64,000 bases of DNA. It comes from Clavelina lepadiformis (taxonomy: Eukaryota; Chordata; Ascidiacea; Aplousobranchia; Clavelinidae). The notes below the pieces were generated by a model that saw nothing but the letters and a program-made list of their open reading frames with translations, was not told where the DNA came from and searched no databases. This document shows, in pieces, positions 23,901 through 37,430 of this stretch. Position 1 is the stretch's first letter. Each line of letters starts with the position of its first letter. The stretch covers positions 13,516,001 to 13,580,000 of the forward strand of contig NC_135240.1 of assembly GCF_947623445.1 (NCBI RefSeq). Reading direction: 5' to 3'. The position numbers were made by a program, and so were the translations under genes.

Positions 23901-26665
23901 CAAAGTCCAGACAACATGCCAGAGCAAGACACACTGTTCTCCATCATTTAATATGCTCAGTAAAACAGGCAGTGTGTCATATATCATCATCTATTGAAAA
24001 AAACGACATGTTAAATACTAAACAAATTCATATACTCATGATGACAATAGTATTAATAGCTATGAGAATCTTGAGAAATGAAGGTGTAACTGTGTAAACA
24101 ACTATCCAAAGAGAAGTGGCAACAATGTGTGTTTACCAAATACGCTTTAAACATTACATGTGGAAACTTGTCTAAAGAATTATTACAGTTTGTGGGTGTT
24201 TGTTCTTACGGTACTTTAGGTAAGACATAGCATTCTCACGATCAAACCCAAAGACGTATTCAACTAAAACTAAGCTCAAATTACTGATCCCCAGAGGTCA
24301 AAAGTACACCCATGCTCTGTTATCATTTATTCACGTAATTTGGGTCATATCCAATAATAGTGGGCTTTGTGCCATGTTTAGGCTAGTACTTAAACCGTTG
24401 CAAAAAGTTATGCTATCATTTCTTGGTTTCCTGTAATGGCATTTGTATAATTATCTGAATGAAAAAAGCAGAAAAATAAATTTAACTTTCAAGACATGTA
24501 TAACTTTGAAAAAAAATATGTTCAAAATATTATAAAATGGAATAAATAATTAATTTATCCAATAATTATTTCAGTCAATGAAGTGTAGTTGTACACGGGC
24601 TAAAACAGAATGCTAAATAAAATACTATATATTGTTATCATAAATATATTACCTGCTCTCGAATTTCATTATCAGAACAAAGAATTCGCATCAGGTTGGC
24701 AGCATAACATTTTGAAACATCGTCAAACTCTTGTATAATTTGACAAATGCACTCCACAGAATGCATGTTGGAAATCAAGTTTCGCAGAATTTTGCTGCAG
24801 ATACAATGAATATATTTTTGTTAAATAACTTGCATAAATTTATGGAAAAATCTCACATAAATTTTAAACCTAAACAGTATAAACATAGAAAAATATCATT
24901 TAAAACAACCACATTAACAAAACAATAGTGATACTTTGTCAAACGAATTATTTATGGCAGTCTACTTAAAATTTAAGATTAGCAATAAGCATTGAAACAC
25001 ACAAATACACAATACACGCTGCAATGGAATAGTCCCATCACATAAAAAATAGCATGACAAAAACCAAAATGTGTCAAAAATGTAGATATTCTTCGATAAT
25101 TTTGATTTTGGGTAATTTGGGTTGTTTTGAGAACAATATTAAATCAAATCCAAAGCATTGCTGTAACTATGTAATTACAATTTCTTACATGGTACGGATT
25201 ATTCAAAGACTGGGATTAAAGTCGGTACCCAAATGCATTACTTATTAATCACAAATGATTTGCTTGATATCCTATTACATTCACCTACCGTTACTTTAAA
25301 AGCAATACAAAATGCCAAATTTTATAAACAGATATCAATAAAAAGAGTATGAAATATGCACATACCAATATTTACAACAACGAAAGATTTACCTTTCTCC
25401 CAATGCAACAAGGACATTTAAAGAACAATGTAAGATAAAAACATCACTTGCTCGCAACAAATGTAACATTGTTTGTGGGATTGAATGATTTAACAACACA
25501 AACTTGTGAGATGAATGAGAAATTTTATGAAAAATAGCTGTAAAAACAAGATGCTGATAAATCAACCATGTCGAAAACTACAAAGTTAAACGAAAAACTA
25601 AAAAATTGTGGTTTTAATACTTATTATCATGCAAACAAGACAAACAAATCATGACTTATCCACTCACATGCAAGGTTAGCCACAATGTCAACCACAAATG
25701 GCTCTTCAGTGCACATTAAATAGCCTTTTGATTTCATAAAAAACATGTCAGCAAAGTATGCAAGGTCTTCACTTTCAGCAAAATGTTGTTGGAAAAAGAA
25801 ATCTCTCATAAGCATACGCAAACATATCACAACCCGCAAGTTGTTTTCTGGGGAACTCAATCTACATATAAAGCAAACAAAATCAAAAAGAATTTTAAAA
25901 TTTATGTTTGAATTTCATAAAATCAGGAAATTCTGTCAGGTTTAAAACATAAAAACTGCAATTACATTACATTTGTAAGTTTTTTGCTTTTAATAAAGCA
26001 TGAAAGAGGTTAGAGAATAGATCCTTGTGAACATGGGAGTTGAATTTTCTTTCTTTTTGGTAGTGGGTGGTGAACCATTCTAAAAGGTTTCCAGCTTTTT
26101 CACTAAAAAAAATCAAAAAATTGCAAGTAAGGATGTAAATGTAACAACTTGCAGCTTGCATTTGAATTTAAAAAGTACAATATCAACAGATTGCAGAACA
26201 TAACGAACAATGGTTTAAAAAAATATTGCAAGCATGATCACATCATTTAAATAAAAATATCAGTACTACTACAATGGTATTACAATATCATATAACTAAT
26301 ACCTTGGTTGTGATTTTGTGGTTCCTTTCTTTACTTTATTTAATGAATCATCCAATTTAATTGATTTGGAACCAATCTGCAAGTGTTATAATAAAAAAAA
26401 ACCTAATACATAAAATCTTTAAGCACCTATTAATACTATGTTATATCAGAAAGCAAGAAACTACATGATTGCTAGAAGAACAGAAAGCACCCAAATAACT
26501 AAATTTTCATGTTCGACAATGACTAATTAGTCTAATTAAATTTTATTGGAGCTTAATTAGAAATCCAGTTATTTCATGCATTACCTTAAACTTCACTTTA
26601 TCCTGAAGTAAGCTAAGTAGGTTATTTAGTTTGGCTTCTTCATTCACAGGAGTAACATTACTCAT
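17938..26665 (-). CDS. NEK10: Serine/threonine-protein kinase NEK10
   Basis: 27 coding exons, all GT/AG, 1130 codons (human 1172): 26665-26585, 26376-26303, 26102-25971, 25861-25668, 25537-25393, 24794-24653, 23990-23818, 23633-23513, 23395-23268, 23108-22991, 22826-22749, 22603-22475, 22246-22063, 21811-21687, 21116-21014, 20862-20731, 20597-20450, 20319-20109, 20043-19917, 19801-19724, 19600-19478, 19203-19099, 18994-18876, 18801-18691, 18448-18272, 18170-18085, 17986-17938. Residues about 60-460 are armadillo-like helices, as in NEK10 alone among NEK kinases. The kinase follows: glycine loop GTGAFGSVY (about 497-504), ATP-binding Lys in AMKEV (518), HRDLTPNN with catalytic Asp 626, DFG (644-646). 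A basic coiled coil (about 765-805), a Ser-rich linker with an Asn run, and the conserved tail DPVQQTLIQLHKIIYI and GITYAQMQ complete it. NEK10 acts in motile cilia and the G2/M damage checkpoint in mammals. Confidence 0.95.
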
Positions 26666-27929
26666 TTTTATAAAGTGCAAATGACAACAAACTGTCAAAA
26701 CTCTTCAACAGTGATAGATGCCATACGGTAAAGGTTTTGCACTTAGACCTAGTTAAACCTGTTGAATAACTCTAAATGAGTTTAACAAATTTAAAACAAT
26801 AGATCATTTTGAAATAGGTATTAGAATAATAGATTTATGAGACCTGGTTAAACTGCTATCTATGTAAAATCTTAAAAATCTTCTTTCATTTTATTTTTGG
26901 TAATTTCAGACATGATGCAATACTTGATTAGATATCTAAATCAAAAAAGGTTGAGCCAACTTAAGTTATAACTCCACTCAGTTCAATGCAATGCCATTGA
27001 CTTTATTCATTACAAAGACTACCATTCTTCACAAACTTCCTTACACCTATAAATAGACTAAAATATAGGGAATACAAACAAAACATTATGATTTATTTTA
27101 ATGGAATAATTGTGCATGCAAAAATTAAAATAAGCAAATTTGCTGTTTGCTGGACAAAACTGCTGTTTATTAGAAACGATTCTATCCATTTTTCTAAAAC
27201 GAACAGTGCAAATCTGATAAATATCTCAAAATCTGCTCATTGTATTTGGATAATTGTTTTGTAATACCGCCATGTTTTAGGGGTGAGCTGTCTACTCCAC
27301 CACATAAAAATGAGCCGCAGGCTATACTTATTTAGATACAATAACGTGTCGGTTAAGTTTGCAATTTAGGCAGTTTGAGAGAACTTAGCAAATATGGTTT
27401 TGTAAAGATAGTAGCTATACAGTTAGAAATTAATTATTATGCAATTGAATGCATATATCAGCAGAACTGAAGACACTGATTATATAGTAATCATTCAATA
27501 CTGATGGATGCCTTAACTCTTCAAAGTTAACCTAATTTTTTTTTGTAAGTACAACAGACACAGTTTGTAAATAACTGTGTTTGTATCTCAAAGCAATTTG
27601 ACAGAAGGGGTTATAGTCTTTTTGAAACCTGATATCTAGAAAAAAACTGTAGGTTGAATTATAGTGGTAACAAATATGTACAGAAAAATTTTATCTTGTT
27701 GTTTATTTTGTAAATGCCAATAATTTCATGAAAAAGTTAAATCTAAAGTTTATGATCAATTATTTTGCATACATAACCAGGATGCGAACTTAAATGGGCG
27801 CAAACTTGATCGTAAATTTACTGTAACAATTTCTGATCCCTTAACTTTGAATGACAATAAAACAATGATGCGCAACTTTTTTCGAATTTTTTGAGTGATC
27901 ATGTTAAAGATTGATTGTTAAAGATAGGT

Positions 27930-28065
27930 GGTTAGGGTAGTAGAAAGGCCATGCAAAAGGTTGATTTAAGCTTTTTAAAGTTTTATTGGGGTAAGAGTTT
28001 GATTATAAGGTAGATGTAGGTAAAGTTTAGGTTACTATGTTATAACATTTAAGTTAAGTTAACAA
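27930..28065 (+). repeat. Interspersed repeat, copy 2
   Basis: Matches copy 1 in order: CATGCAAAAGGTTGATTTAAG, a TTTTATTGGGG block, GATTATAAGGTAG, GTTTAGGTTACTATG and ATAACATTTAAGTTAAG. Confidence 0.6.
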
Positions 28066-29776
28066 CAAACAGTAAAAAGATAGCTTTACACACATGAATT
28101 TTTCCGGTGAAATAGTAGGCCTACAGGCAGCCAAAAATTTTGCCACAAACAATATCTTGATACAGTCACAACTTTTTACATTACAGTCATTGCAAATCAC
28201 TATATAATCAATTTTGCTATTACTTTCATGAGTTAGCCTATCTATTGTACAAAAAGTTTTCTTTTTTGATTTGGCTTTACAAAACAATATCTTTCTTGTA
28301 TTTACAGTTTCAGTATTTTTTTAGCTCATCTTTATATATGAAGTAGCCTAACAAACACTGCATCTTCGGCTCTCATATTATAGCCTAGTGCACAACACAT
28401 TTTAAAAGTTGATTTAAAATAACTTGTTACCGATATGATGTCAGTTTGCTTTCATTGAAAATTTAAAACATCTTGGCTATCTGACACTGACACATCAGAA
28501 AAGGTGATACCTTCTGGTCATAGAGCCTGAAACAGCGCTGCCTTTGGAAAATCTATCTCGTATTTGAAGGGTTTTCAAAGTTCAAAATGTGGACAATTAA
28601 AGTTATATCCGCCTATAGCCTATATTAACCAAAATCCAAAATTCACTAAAACACTTTGATTAATTATAATTGATCTTGACATATTGGCAGTATAACAGAC
28701 TAAATATAACATATCAACTACTTCCTGCTGGGCTTATATGTAAACTGAAAATGACACCACGAGCCGCACATAATTCAGTATTTCGGTTCGTCTGTAAGGC
28801 CACAAGTTGAGGACCTTTTATTTATAAAACAATCTCATAAGTCTTAGCCTTAGGCTAAGTATACCTATACTACACAGCTTGGATAGCTGAAACAAAGGTT
28901 TAGCAAATGTGATAAATGATGATGATGATCCACAAATGATGCCTCAAAATATCAATGTTTTCCCAGTATTTGACCAACAAGCAGACAGGCCTAGGCTTCC
29001 AAAGGCTACTGACTGTCGGTTGAGAACTTGAGGTTAATTGAAATGCAGCGTCGCTTTTCCATGGTATTTGCTCCCGTCACGCACCGATAATTAAACAAGC
29101 TGCTGATAGAGATTTTTATAAAAAATCGTATAGTTAAAATTTTTGATCATATATTGTTTCAGTCTAACAAACTTAAATTTTGAACTCTTGTAATAGAAGG
29201 CCAAGCTAAACTTCAGTTTTTTAAGCCATCGATAGTAGTTAGCTTTCACATTGCAAAATCATTTTAAGTGATTGAAATAGCCCTATATTTATATGTTTGA
29301 TTAACCCGTCTTAGATTATAGGGACAGCGCAACGATAAGCATTACGGTACGAAGGCCTACGTAATGTAAACTGCTCCTGGTCCACAACTATACTGTGAGT
29401 GACTTGAAGTTATTTTTATTGACAGATAACATGTGCTGAAGCACAAGCATAGCCTGATGTACAAAGACGCTTATTCATTCCCATGTCCAAACAACGCTTA
29501 AGTGCATTTACATAGAAGCCCGATAGGTTACACGTTCCCGGTCCTGTCAGATAGGCCCGGTAGGCCAATGAGTCGTATGTTCTTTAAATGTTTCCCACCA
29601 ATATTTTGACTAACCGTATCAAACTTATAAAGAATGACTTTATTGTTGTACTTAACGGTAAAAAATCATTTTATAACTTCGATATAGTGTTGGTCATGTG
29701 GCGTACAGTGTCACCTTTGTTTTGAAACAGTAATCAGTGTCTTGTTTGTGGGGTGAGCGTTTTTTGTACTCGCGGA

Positions 29777-30275
29777 CAGAGGTGGGCAGTCGGTACTTTG
29801 AAAGTACCGTCGGGAACGGTACCGGTACTTGGCAAAAAATGTGCCGACGGTTCCTGTAATCGGTACTGTTTTAAAAAAGTAGTTGGGTACTTTGTCGGTA
29901 GCCTACTCGGTGCCGGTCCTATTTGTGTAAAAGATGATGCTGCAAATGCAATGTTTGCCGCTATTATGCCACGGAAAAGGTTACTCCAGGTCAAAACATG
30001 TGTGACGTTACTCACTTAATTGCAATTTTACTTGAAATTTCTACATTAAAAAAGATTAACAGATGCTAAAATTGGCATTAAGGGTTAATTAACACGTATT
30101 TTTGAAAACTTACTTGTTAAAATTATGAAATAATCACGTGAAAAGTACCGAGTACCGAGACTGATTGAAATTTCTTGAAAAAAGTAACTCGGTACAGAAA
30201 TTCGGTAGTTTTTTCAAAAGTACCGACCGTACTGGTATCGGTACTGAAAAAGTATCGCGGTACTGCCCACCTATG
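29777..30275. mobile_element. hAT-type MITE rich in GGTAC words, 499 bp
   Basis: Left end CAGAGGTGGGCAGT and reverse-complemented right end CATAGGTGGGCAGT match at 13 of 14 positions. The flanks CTCGCGGA (29769-29776) and TACGCGGA (30276-30283) match at 6 of 8 positions, as expected of an aged 8-bp duplication. The interior repeats GTACCG/CGGTAC words on both strands, for example GTACCGGTACTTGG and AGTACCGAGTACCGAG. Confidence 0.82.
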
Positions 30276-31402
30276 TACGCGGATTCTATTAAAGAACCCG
30301 AGTTTCTAGACAGTCTGGGCATCGCCGAATAAACGACGGTTTGATTGGAGTCGCGTCATTATTGTATCGCATCATTTTAGTATGGTAGCTGCCTGTGCAG
30401 CTGGGATGAGCACGCCCCTTCAAGAGACAGATTTATCGGAGTTACTCAAAATACAACGATGGCTTCACGCGTTTCGAACCTCTCCGATGCGTTACCGCCC
30501 TACCACCATTTTCTTTCAGGCTACCTAAAAGTACCTTAGGCCTAATAAACCTTTTGCACAAACTATTGTGAGCATGCACAAAAACTGCATTGTCCGAAAA
30601 AAAAACTTGCCCTAGTCATAACGTTTCCAAATGTTCTGGTGAAATGAAGAAAGCCCTTTGAATTTGCACGTACTGCATGGAAAAACTTGATTAAATCAAC
30701 TAAAAACATCAGAGAAAAAAATACTACTTTGGTCGACTTTTTCTGTCTCCTTTATATAGCATAGTTATTAGATTGCAGCCTATAACTAACCGGTTAGTTT
30801 TCCATTTTATTTCTATAGCTGTAAGCGTTTTCAGGTTGTTTTGTCTATTGATGGCAAACGTAGCTTTTGCTCGACGTTGTTGTTAAAGATTGGTTTAATG
30901 TTAAGTTGGATTACGTTTTATTTCTAAACGAGAGATTATTGGCCATCTTATGAAAATCGTCATAGAACTATCTTAAACTGCCTGTGAAACCCTACAAATG
31001 AGTCCTTTTATTTTGTTCATTTCTCAACAGACACACGCTTTATGAAACTGAATTTATCATTACTTAGGTCTATATTACGGCGGTAGCCTAAAATTTTGGC
31101 AGCGACCGCTTTGGTATCCTACCAATAGTCGTTATTAAATAATTACTTGATAACGAAAATAGAATTAGCAACTAATAGAGTGTTAAGGGAGGATTCCATA
31201 GAAACGCTATATGATATGAGAAGCTGGGTAAAGCCAAAAAGCTTTCTAGCTTAAACGTAGGCCTAGGCCTAAATGAAATAATCAAATAAACACCGTAAGT
31301 AGACAATACTCATTTATAGCCTATATTTGACCTAAGTTAATTATTTCACACGTGAAACGAAAAACATTTGCCAGGATTTACTGTAGGCTACGCTTTGTAA
31401 GT

Positions 31403-31408
31403 TTTAAT
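31403..31408 (-). terminator. Possible poly(A) signal of asparagine synthetase
   Basis: ATTAAA, a common variant of the poly(A) hexamer, starts 4 nt beyond the TAA stop on the minus strand. It would give an extremely short 3' UTR; another signal further downstream is possible. Confidence 0.3.
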
Positions 31409-31411
31409 TAA

Positions 31412-34400
31412 TTATTTTTCATCGTTATTGTAATTAGCCAGCACTCGAGCGCTGGGATCGTTGTCACATTCCATCCATCTTGGCAGCCAAATATATGGGA
31501 TCAAGTGGCTGACGTGAGTCTCGAACCTTTGCTCAAACACTTTTCGATAGTAAAGACCTTCTTTAGTTTTGGGGGTGCAGTGGGGATATGTTTCCGCGGC
31601 CTTTGCTAATTCTTCGTCACTAACCTGAAAATTAATTAAGTTATAAATGAATCATTCAACCAGTGGCTCAGAACTATACCAAACAGAACGCAATTTCCTA
31701 TAAAATATACTCATCATGCAGGTACGATGCACGATATTGTAATTTGTAGTGCTAAATTTACATATGCATACTTAATTATTGTTAGTTACTATTAATGTTA
31801 CCTTGCTTTCAAGAGAGGTTTTTAGAATCATAAACCAAGATTTCTCCTTTGTCGACACCCCATCACTGAAAGCTTCTTTTTTTCTCCAGAGAATATCATT
31901 TGGAAGTAAACCAGTTTTGTCGAATGCAGAGCGAAGTAAGTATTTTTCTACTTGTTTCTGTAAATCATAACAAATTGCCGAATTATGCAAGCACAAATGC
32001 TTTTATTGTAGCAAAGACCACCTTGTTTTTGCAAAAAAAATGATGTTCATAAATTCAGGAAGCAATTTATTAAAAGTTTTACGAAAATTAAATTTAGAAT
32101 TGTTTTATTTATGGTAAATATAAAAAGTAGGCCCACCCACCAGATGACCTTACAGTTGCAACATGATATTTTTTACCGTTGGCGCTCTCAGTTCAGAATC
32201 CAGGGAGAGATAATACGAAGTGAAAGCGTGATCCAAAAACGGGGCTCTGACCTCCAAGCCATGAGCCGCAGTGCTACGATCGGTCCGCAAAACATCAAAC
32301 AAATGTAAGTCTTCCAACAATCTCCTAATTTTGAAAGCAATCAAAGTAACGGGTGACCTTTCTTGCTACACGTGCAAAACGTAAAACTTTGTACCATGGA
32401 AAGCGAAAAAAACATACCTAGGCCTAACTTGCCTAAGCGGTACCTGCTTTCTTTATCGCCATCTTCTGCACTGGGCTGCTTGTGGAAGTAAATGTAACCT
32501 TGGGCAAGCTCGTCAGCACCCTCTCCCGACATGATAACGATGGTATCAGTTTGTTGACTAATGTATTTTGACAGCAAGTACATTGCTGTGAACAACACAA
32601 AAATTATGATCCACTCTACTTTGGTTATTTTCATTAAAAAGGAAACCATATTATATCTCACGTGTGGAAGCTCTAATTGTGGTGATATCAAAACTCTCAG
32701 TGGCATATATGACGTCGTCGACAGCTTGAATACCTTCCTCAGCTGTAAAGTTAACCTCATGATGCTCGCTACCGATGTGATCGGCGACCTAAAAATGTCA
32801 TTTAAAAATTTGAAATTTCTGATAGTGTGTAAGTTTGTCGTTAAAAGATTGATAACACTGTATATACCCAGTATTCTTATCCTTATGGTGTTTTTGCAGT
32901 AAACTTGTATTTGCGTTATACATTTACCTTTCTTGCTGCAATAAGATCTGGGCTTTCGCCCATGCCTATAGAAAACGTTTGTAATTGTTGTGGGCAATGA
33001 TGGGCTTTCAGTTTCTTTGCTGTAATTGCAGCAACAAGGGAGGAATCAAGTCCACCTATGAAATAACAGGCGAGTTCAGCAAGGCCGCTAATACGATAAA
33101 GCTTTCAGGCATTCAGTGATTATGTGGCCGTCTGCGACGATGGGTATAGCGAGGGTCTTTCAGTCCGTCATGACAAAAACTTCGACGGAAACGTCCTCAA
33201 AAAAGACTAGCAGGCTTTGATTCGGTATCAAGTTTGAGAGTGAGAGAAACAAGCAAAGAACAAGGCGCCGCTACACGATTCCGTGAGATAACGGACTCAA
33301 AAATGTAGATTATTGACGTAGTTAGCAAAACAAAAACAGATGGTATCAACCAGTATACTAGTATAGGCTACATCTTTGTAAAACCGTAGATGAAAATGAA
33401 AGCCAAAGTGCGTGTGCATGATACACGATCAGTTATATATCGGCGTAAACGCAATCAACTACAGTAATTACCAAAGCAGGCTAAGAATACGCCATAGCAC
33501 AAAATTAGGAAATGCTCAATGGAATATAGCATATATATGTAAATAAAGTAGGACGCTAAAAGCAACAATAATAACAAGTGTTGGCAGCAAGTTATTTTGA
33601 GATTTAAACTTTACCAAATGTGGTAATAAATAACCTGATAGAAGACTTCCAACTCTTCTGCTAGCCATAAGCCTTTTCTCCACCGCATTTGTAAACAACT
33701 TTCGGATGTTGGCATGTATTGCGTCAAGATCACCTTGAAAAGGGACGCGTGCATGACGTATTAAGTCAAAATAACACATGTCATTGCATTAAGATCTAGC
33801 TTTTGTAAAACGAACATCTTTGATTGTGCTAACCTTCCTGCAATTCAATGTTCTGGTATTGCCAGTGAAGAGGCCGATTGGCGAAAAGGTGAAACTTCTC
33901 TGATTTTTCCAAACTAACTTTTCCTCCTTCGACTACGTCATACACCATGTAATGGGCAGGTGGAAATGGATGCAGAAGTTTGCTTTGTTCTTCGCCGTTT
34001 TTAATCTTTAAAATGTCGCCCAGACCTGAAAATAAATAATCGAAAGTCCAGCAAAGAATTGCTCTAAAACTTTTAGATTTTAATGTATAACAGCATACCT
34101 TAAACGTGCAATAAAGGAAGCGTCATGTTTACTATAGAAACAACCATGTAGATTTTACCAAACAGAAATAACTATTGATGTTAACATCAATCAGTAAAAC
34201 CTACGATATTTTTCGCTAGAAGCTCATAACCTATAGTACTTTGGTTTCCCCGCAAAACGCAGGTTTCATTTATGTACGCGGTTTAAGTCTATGTATATTG
34301 TATAGGTATACTGCATTGTGTGTATTGTATATAAACGTCAACAGTTTTGCTCCTACGCATAACGTACTTGTAGTTTCATGAAATACAAACTGAATAATTT

Positions 34401-36382
34401 GAATAATTATAAAGGGGGGAATAAATTTTATTTTAATTAAGCTTTTTTCTTTTACAAATTTCAATGTTTCAAATCGAAATTAAATTTAGTACAATTTATG
34501 AACCTTTACACATTAATAACGCATCGCTAACCTTTCGCCTCTGAACACAAACCGAGCATTCCATTGCGTGTAGTGAAGTAGAACATAGGTCTAACTCCGT
34601 AAGTGTCTCTTGCCAGCATTACTTTGTTTGTATTTGTGTCCAAAATGACACAGGCAAACACACCATCCAGGAGAGACACTGTTTTCTGTTTTAAAATATC
34701 ATCAAAATATAAGGAAAACTTTTATTTGTTCTTTTAACAATAGCAAGAAATTTGTATCTTTAATTGCTAAACATTCAGGGCGCTAAAATAAGTAGCCTAC
34801 CCACCTCAATTCCAAACTTGTTATAAAGATGTAGGATGATTTCGCAGTCACATGCCGTTTCAAATGAAAAACCAAATACTTCTTTTATCTACAGCAAAAC
34901 ACGTTTATATGGCTATATTACATTTGTTATACTGTATATATATATACGTGTGTGTGTGTGTGTATCAATACTATACTGCTACACCTTCACATCAATATAA
35001 TATAATGACAACGGATGATGCACGACATAGAGCAGATAAGTGACTATTGCATGTATGGACAGGAATTCCCTTTGCAAAGTCAGACAAAAAACATATCATC
35101 ACAAACATTGTTTTAACATCAGTTACTAAAGTTGGAGGGTACAGGCACGTTCATCGATGAATTGATCAATTGAGCAATATAGCTGACGACTGCATGGTCA
35201 TAAAATAATGTTGTTTTAAATGCTGCGGTTTTTTTGATAACGGGAATGTCTAATGAGCACAATGTAGCGAGGAAAACAATTCTACACGACGCCGGTGCAA
35301 CCAAGATCAACGTAAAAAAAGTATTCCACGTGCAGATCAGGCTGCGAGCACATGGGCGCCGACTGGTACAAAATCATAACAAACGCATAACTTCAGCGTA
35401 TTTCGTACTGCTGTAAGCATGCGAACCAATCGTGTTTTTGATAGTTGATTTTGATGAGCTTAATGACACGTGGTATAATTAGTATTTATGGCTTTTTAGA
35501 GCAAATACGTTGGAAAATATTTGGCCAATACGCACCTTTCTGAAGTTGTATATTTCTCCATTGCAAAGAAGTGTGAGGTGAGGATACTGCACAAGACGCA
35601 TGGGCTGAAAATTACAAAAGAAAATTATAATTTCAACATGGCGTGTAAACAGCTGATAATAATTATTATTATTACAAGTTAGTGACCGTAAAAAAGATCA
35701 AACGAAGCAATTAAGCTTTTACACAGACGTGTCTTGTAATTTTTACCGAGCAGACTGCTGCTTTTCGTTAATCTTGAACACATCGATTCTACAACGTTAA
35801 AATGGTTGGTATGGTAATCTTTATCCTCGGACTGAGGAAAGTCGTTGTATGACTTAAACTTAGCAACGATTCCTCATCGCTCAAGACCCACTTACCAAGC
35901 AAAGACTTCGTGCGAGTTCTGATAGTCATACATTTGTTATTTGATTTTTTGTCTCGCATTGCCCGTATTTTGAACTGTTCACAAGGTCCACTGAACATGA
36001 GAAATTAAGCGCCGTTAATGCTTTAGCCAAAGGCATTGCGACGGCTATATCGCCACTGGGTATCGAACACGGAACAGGGCCACTTTATTGCGAGCCCAGT
36101 GCTAAAAGCACTCGGTTACCGAGTCGACTGAGCACTAAGTAATAAAATGACAAAACAGCATATTACACACACCAGTTATAAGCCTTTAACAGTTTTGCTT
36201 ACTTGTGTCCCACGAACTGTATCAACAACGCATAAACGATGAAAAGCCAACGTACAATTCCGTAGCTGACTGACATTTTGTAACTGATAGCAATCCGGTC
36301 CTCTATGAGATATAGCAAATGCACTGGCGTAATGCTTAATATCGGTGGAGTCACATCCAAACAAGGCCCATATTCCACACAT
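31412..36382 (-). CDS. ASNS: Asparagine synthetase (glutamine-hydrolysing)
   Basis: Twelve coding exons with GT/AG borders and an open joined frame of 563 codons (human 561): 36382-36203, 35604-35536, 34888-34805, 34685-34532, 34025-33834, 33733-33635, 33055-32928, 32788-32662, 32585-32444, 32324-32177, 31957-31802 and 31624-31412. It makes asparagine from aspartate, using ATP and ammonia released from glutamine. The N-terminal glutaminase domain starts MCGIWALFG with nucleophile Cys2, then AHRGPD-like [14 protein letters not shown] and [10 protein letters not shown]. The synthetase domain has the pyrophosphate loop SGGLDSS (259-265), [37 protein letters not shown] and [11 protein letters not shown]. 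The C-terminus includes [14 protein letters not shown]. The intron between exons 6 and 7 splits a Gly codon of the SGGLDSS loop. All key residues are present. A SINE copy lies in intron 1. Confidence 0.96.
34936..34967 (+). repeat. TA/TG simple repeat
   Basis: TATATATATA followed by ACG and about seven TG units, within an ASNS intron; ordinary microsatellite. Confidence 0.85.
35804..36135 (-). mobile_element. tRNA-derived SINE, copy 1
   Basis: Read on the minus strand from 36135, the head starts GTGCTCAGTCGACTCGGTAA, has an AGTGCTTTTAGCACT hairpin and a B-box-like GTTCGATACCC, then a tail ending CTCAGTCCGAGGATAAAGATT and CCATACCAACC. The tail is shared with the copy at 42234-42543. It lies in intron 1 of ASNS. 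Confidence 0.7.
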
Positions 36383-37430
36383 TTTTAATTTTTTCTCAAA
36401 TTCGATATGGCAGTAAAACGACGACAGTAGCCTATACGTTATAAAAACTATGCAGTATTTGATCAGCTTCCCTTTTGTTGTAAGTAAACTCTGGCTCTAA
36501 AAGTACCTGGATACAGTTGAACTAATTTCGTTCAGTTCAGACCTTACAAACATGAAAGGGAACTTCTTCAGTAAAGGCAACTTACGTCTTTTAAAAGTTA
36601 CATGCACCCTACATTCACCTTTAGCCTAGAGTAGCGCTTTCAGTTTTTATTTTTGCTTGCCTACACTATCATTCTACATTGTTAGACAAACAAACACAAC
36701 GCAAGGTTTTTGTTTTTCACCAAAACGACGTGCAGAAAATTTCTAATAGGTTTTACACTTCCCTTTTTAATGGTGTTTTCAAGCTTACTAAAGGTTGCGT
36801 CATCACCAATGGCGCGACGCATCCATTTGCGCGAAATAACCCTGGCCTACGTTGGGATTACGGAGCAATGCGTCAACAAGTTTTGCAAGGCGACACGTGG
36901 ACGTGACCTGAGGCCAAAAAGGTTTACACCGTCATTATATATTTAATTTCGTGCTATCTTGTGTAAAGTCATTGGCAAAATGAACATGGTAACACCTGAG
37001 GGAAAACTTCCTTATCTAAACAAAAAAGCTGTTTCATGACATTCTTATGTTATCAGAATACGGCCTCATCTGTTTTGATTTTAAATGGCAACCGAGCAGA
37101 CCTACTGTATCATAAAGTGACAAAGTCAGCTAATATAATTTATATAAACAGCAGGACAAGCCCCACCAGTTCACCATACTGAGAGCAAAGAAGTACCCAT
37201 GCTTAAACTAACACAGAGCTATTGGTTCATCTGAGCATTAATAACACCGATTACCGACCGACTCTTCCTGTAGACCTGTAGAGCCTAATAGGCCATACCA
37301 AGTAATTTTTTGCTTGACGCGTTTTTGACAATCAACAGTATACAGTATTGCAGTATTTCAAATCAGTTGAAAGGTACGCCCAAAGTAACTTATCATTATT
37401 ACTCTTCTACTGTACACCAGTCTAATTTAG

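Larger units (their letters stand above)
26666..31402. other. Intergenic region between NEK10 and asparagine synthetase
   Basis: Both flanking genes are on the minus strand, so this holds the NEK10 promoter and the downstream flank of ASNS. It contains an interspersed-repeat copy at about 27930-28065, a 499-bp MITE at 29777-30275, a possible further repeat copy near 30885-30960 and many TAGGCCTA-like words. No exon with protein similarity was found. Confidence 0.5.

Noticed and set aside
30440..30490. GGTTCGAA B-box-like word on the minus strand
   Set aside because: No A box or cloverleaf could be built around it, so neither a tRNA gene nor a SINE is supported.
32341..32997. 218-codon minus-strand open frame
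   Set aside because: It reads through two ASNS introns in mixed frames; only parts overlap true exons (32585-32444 and fragments).
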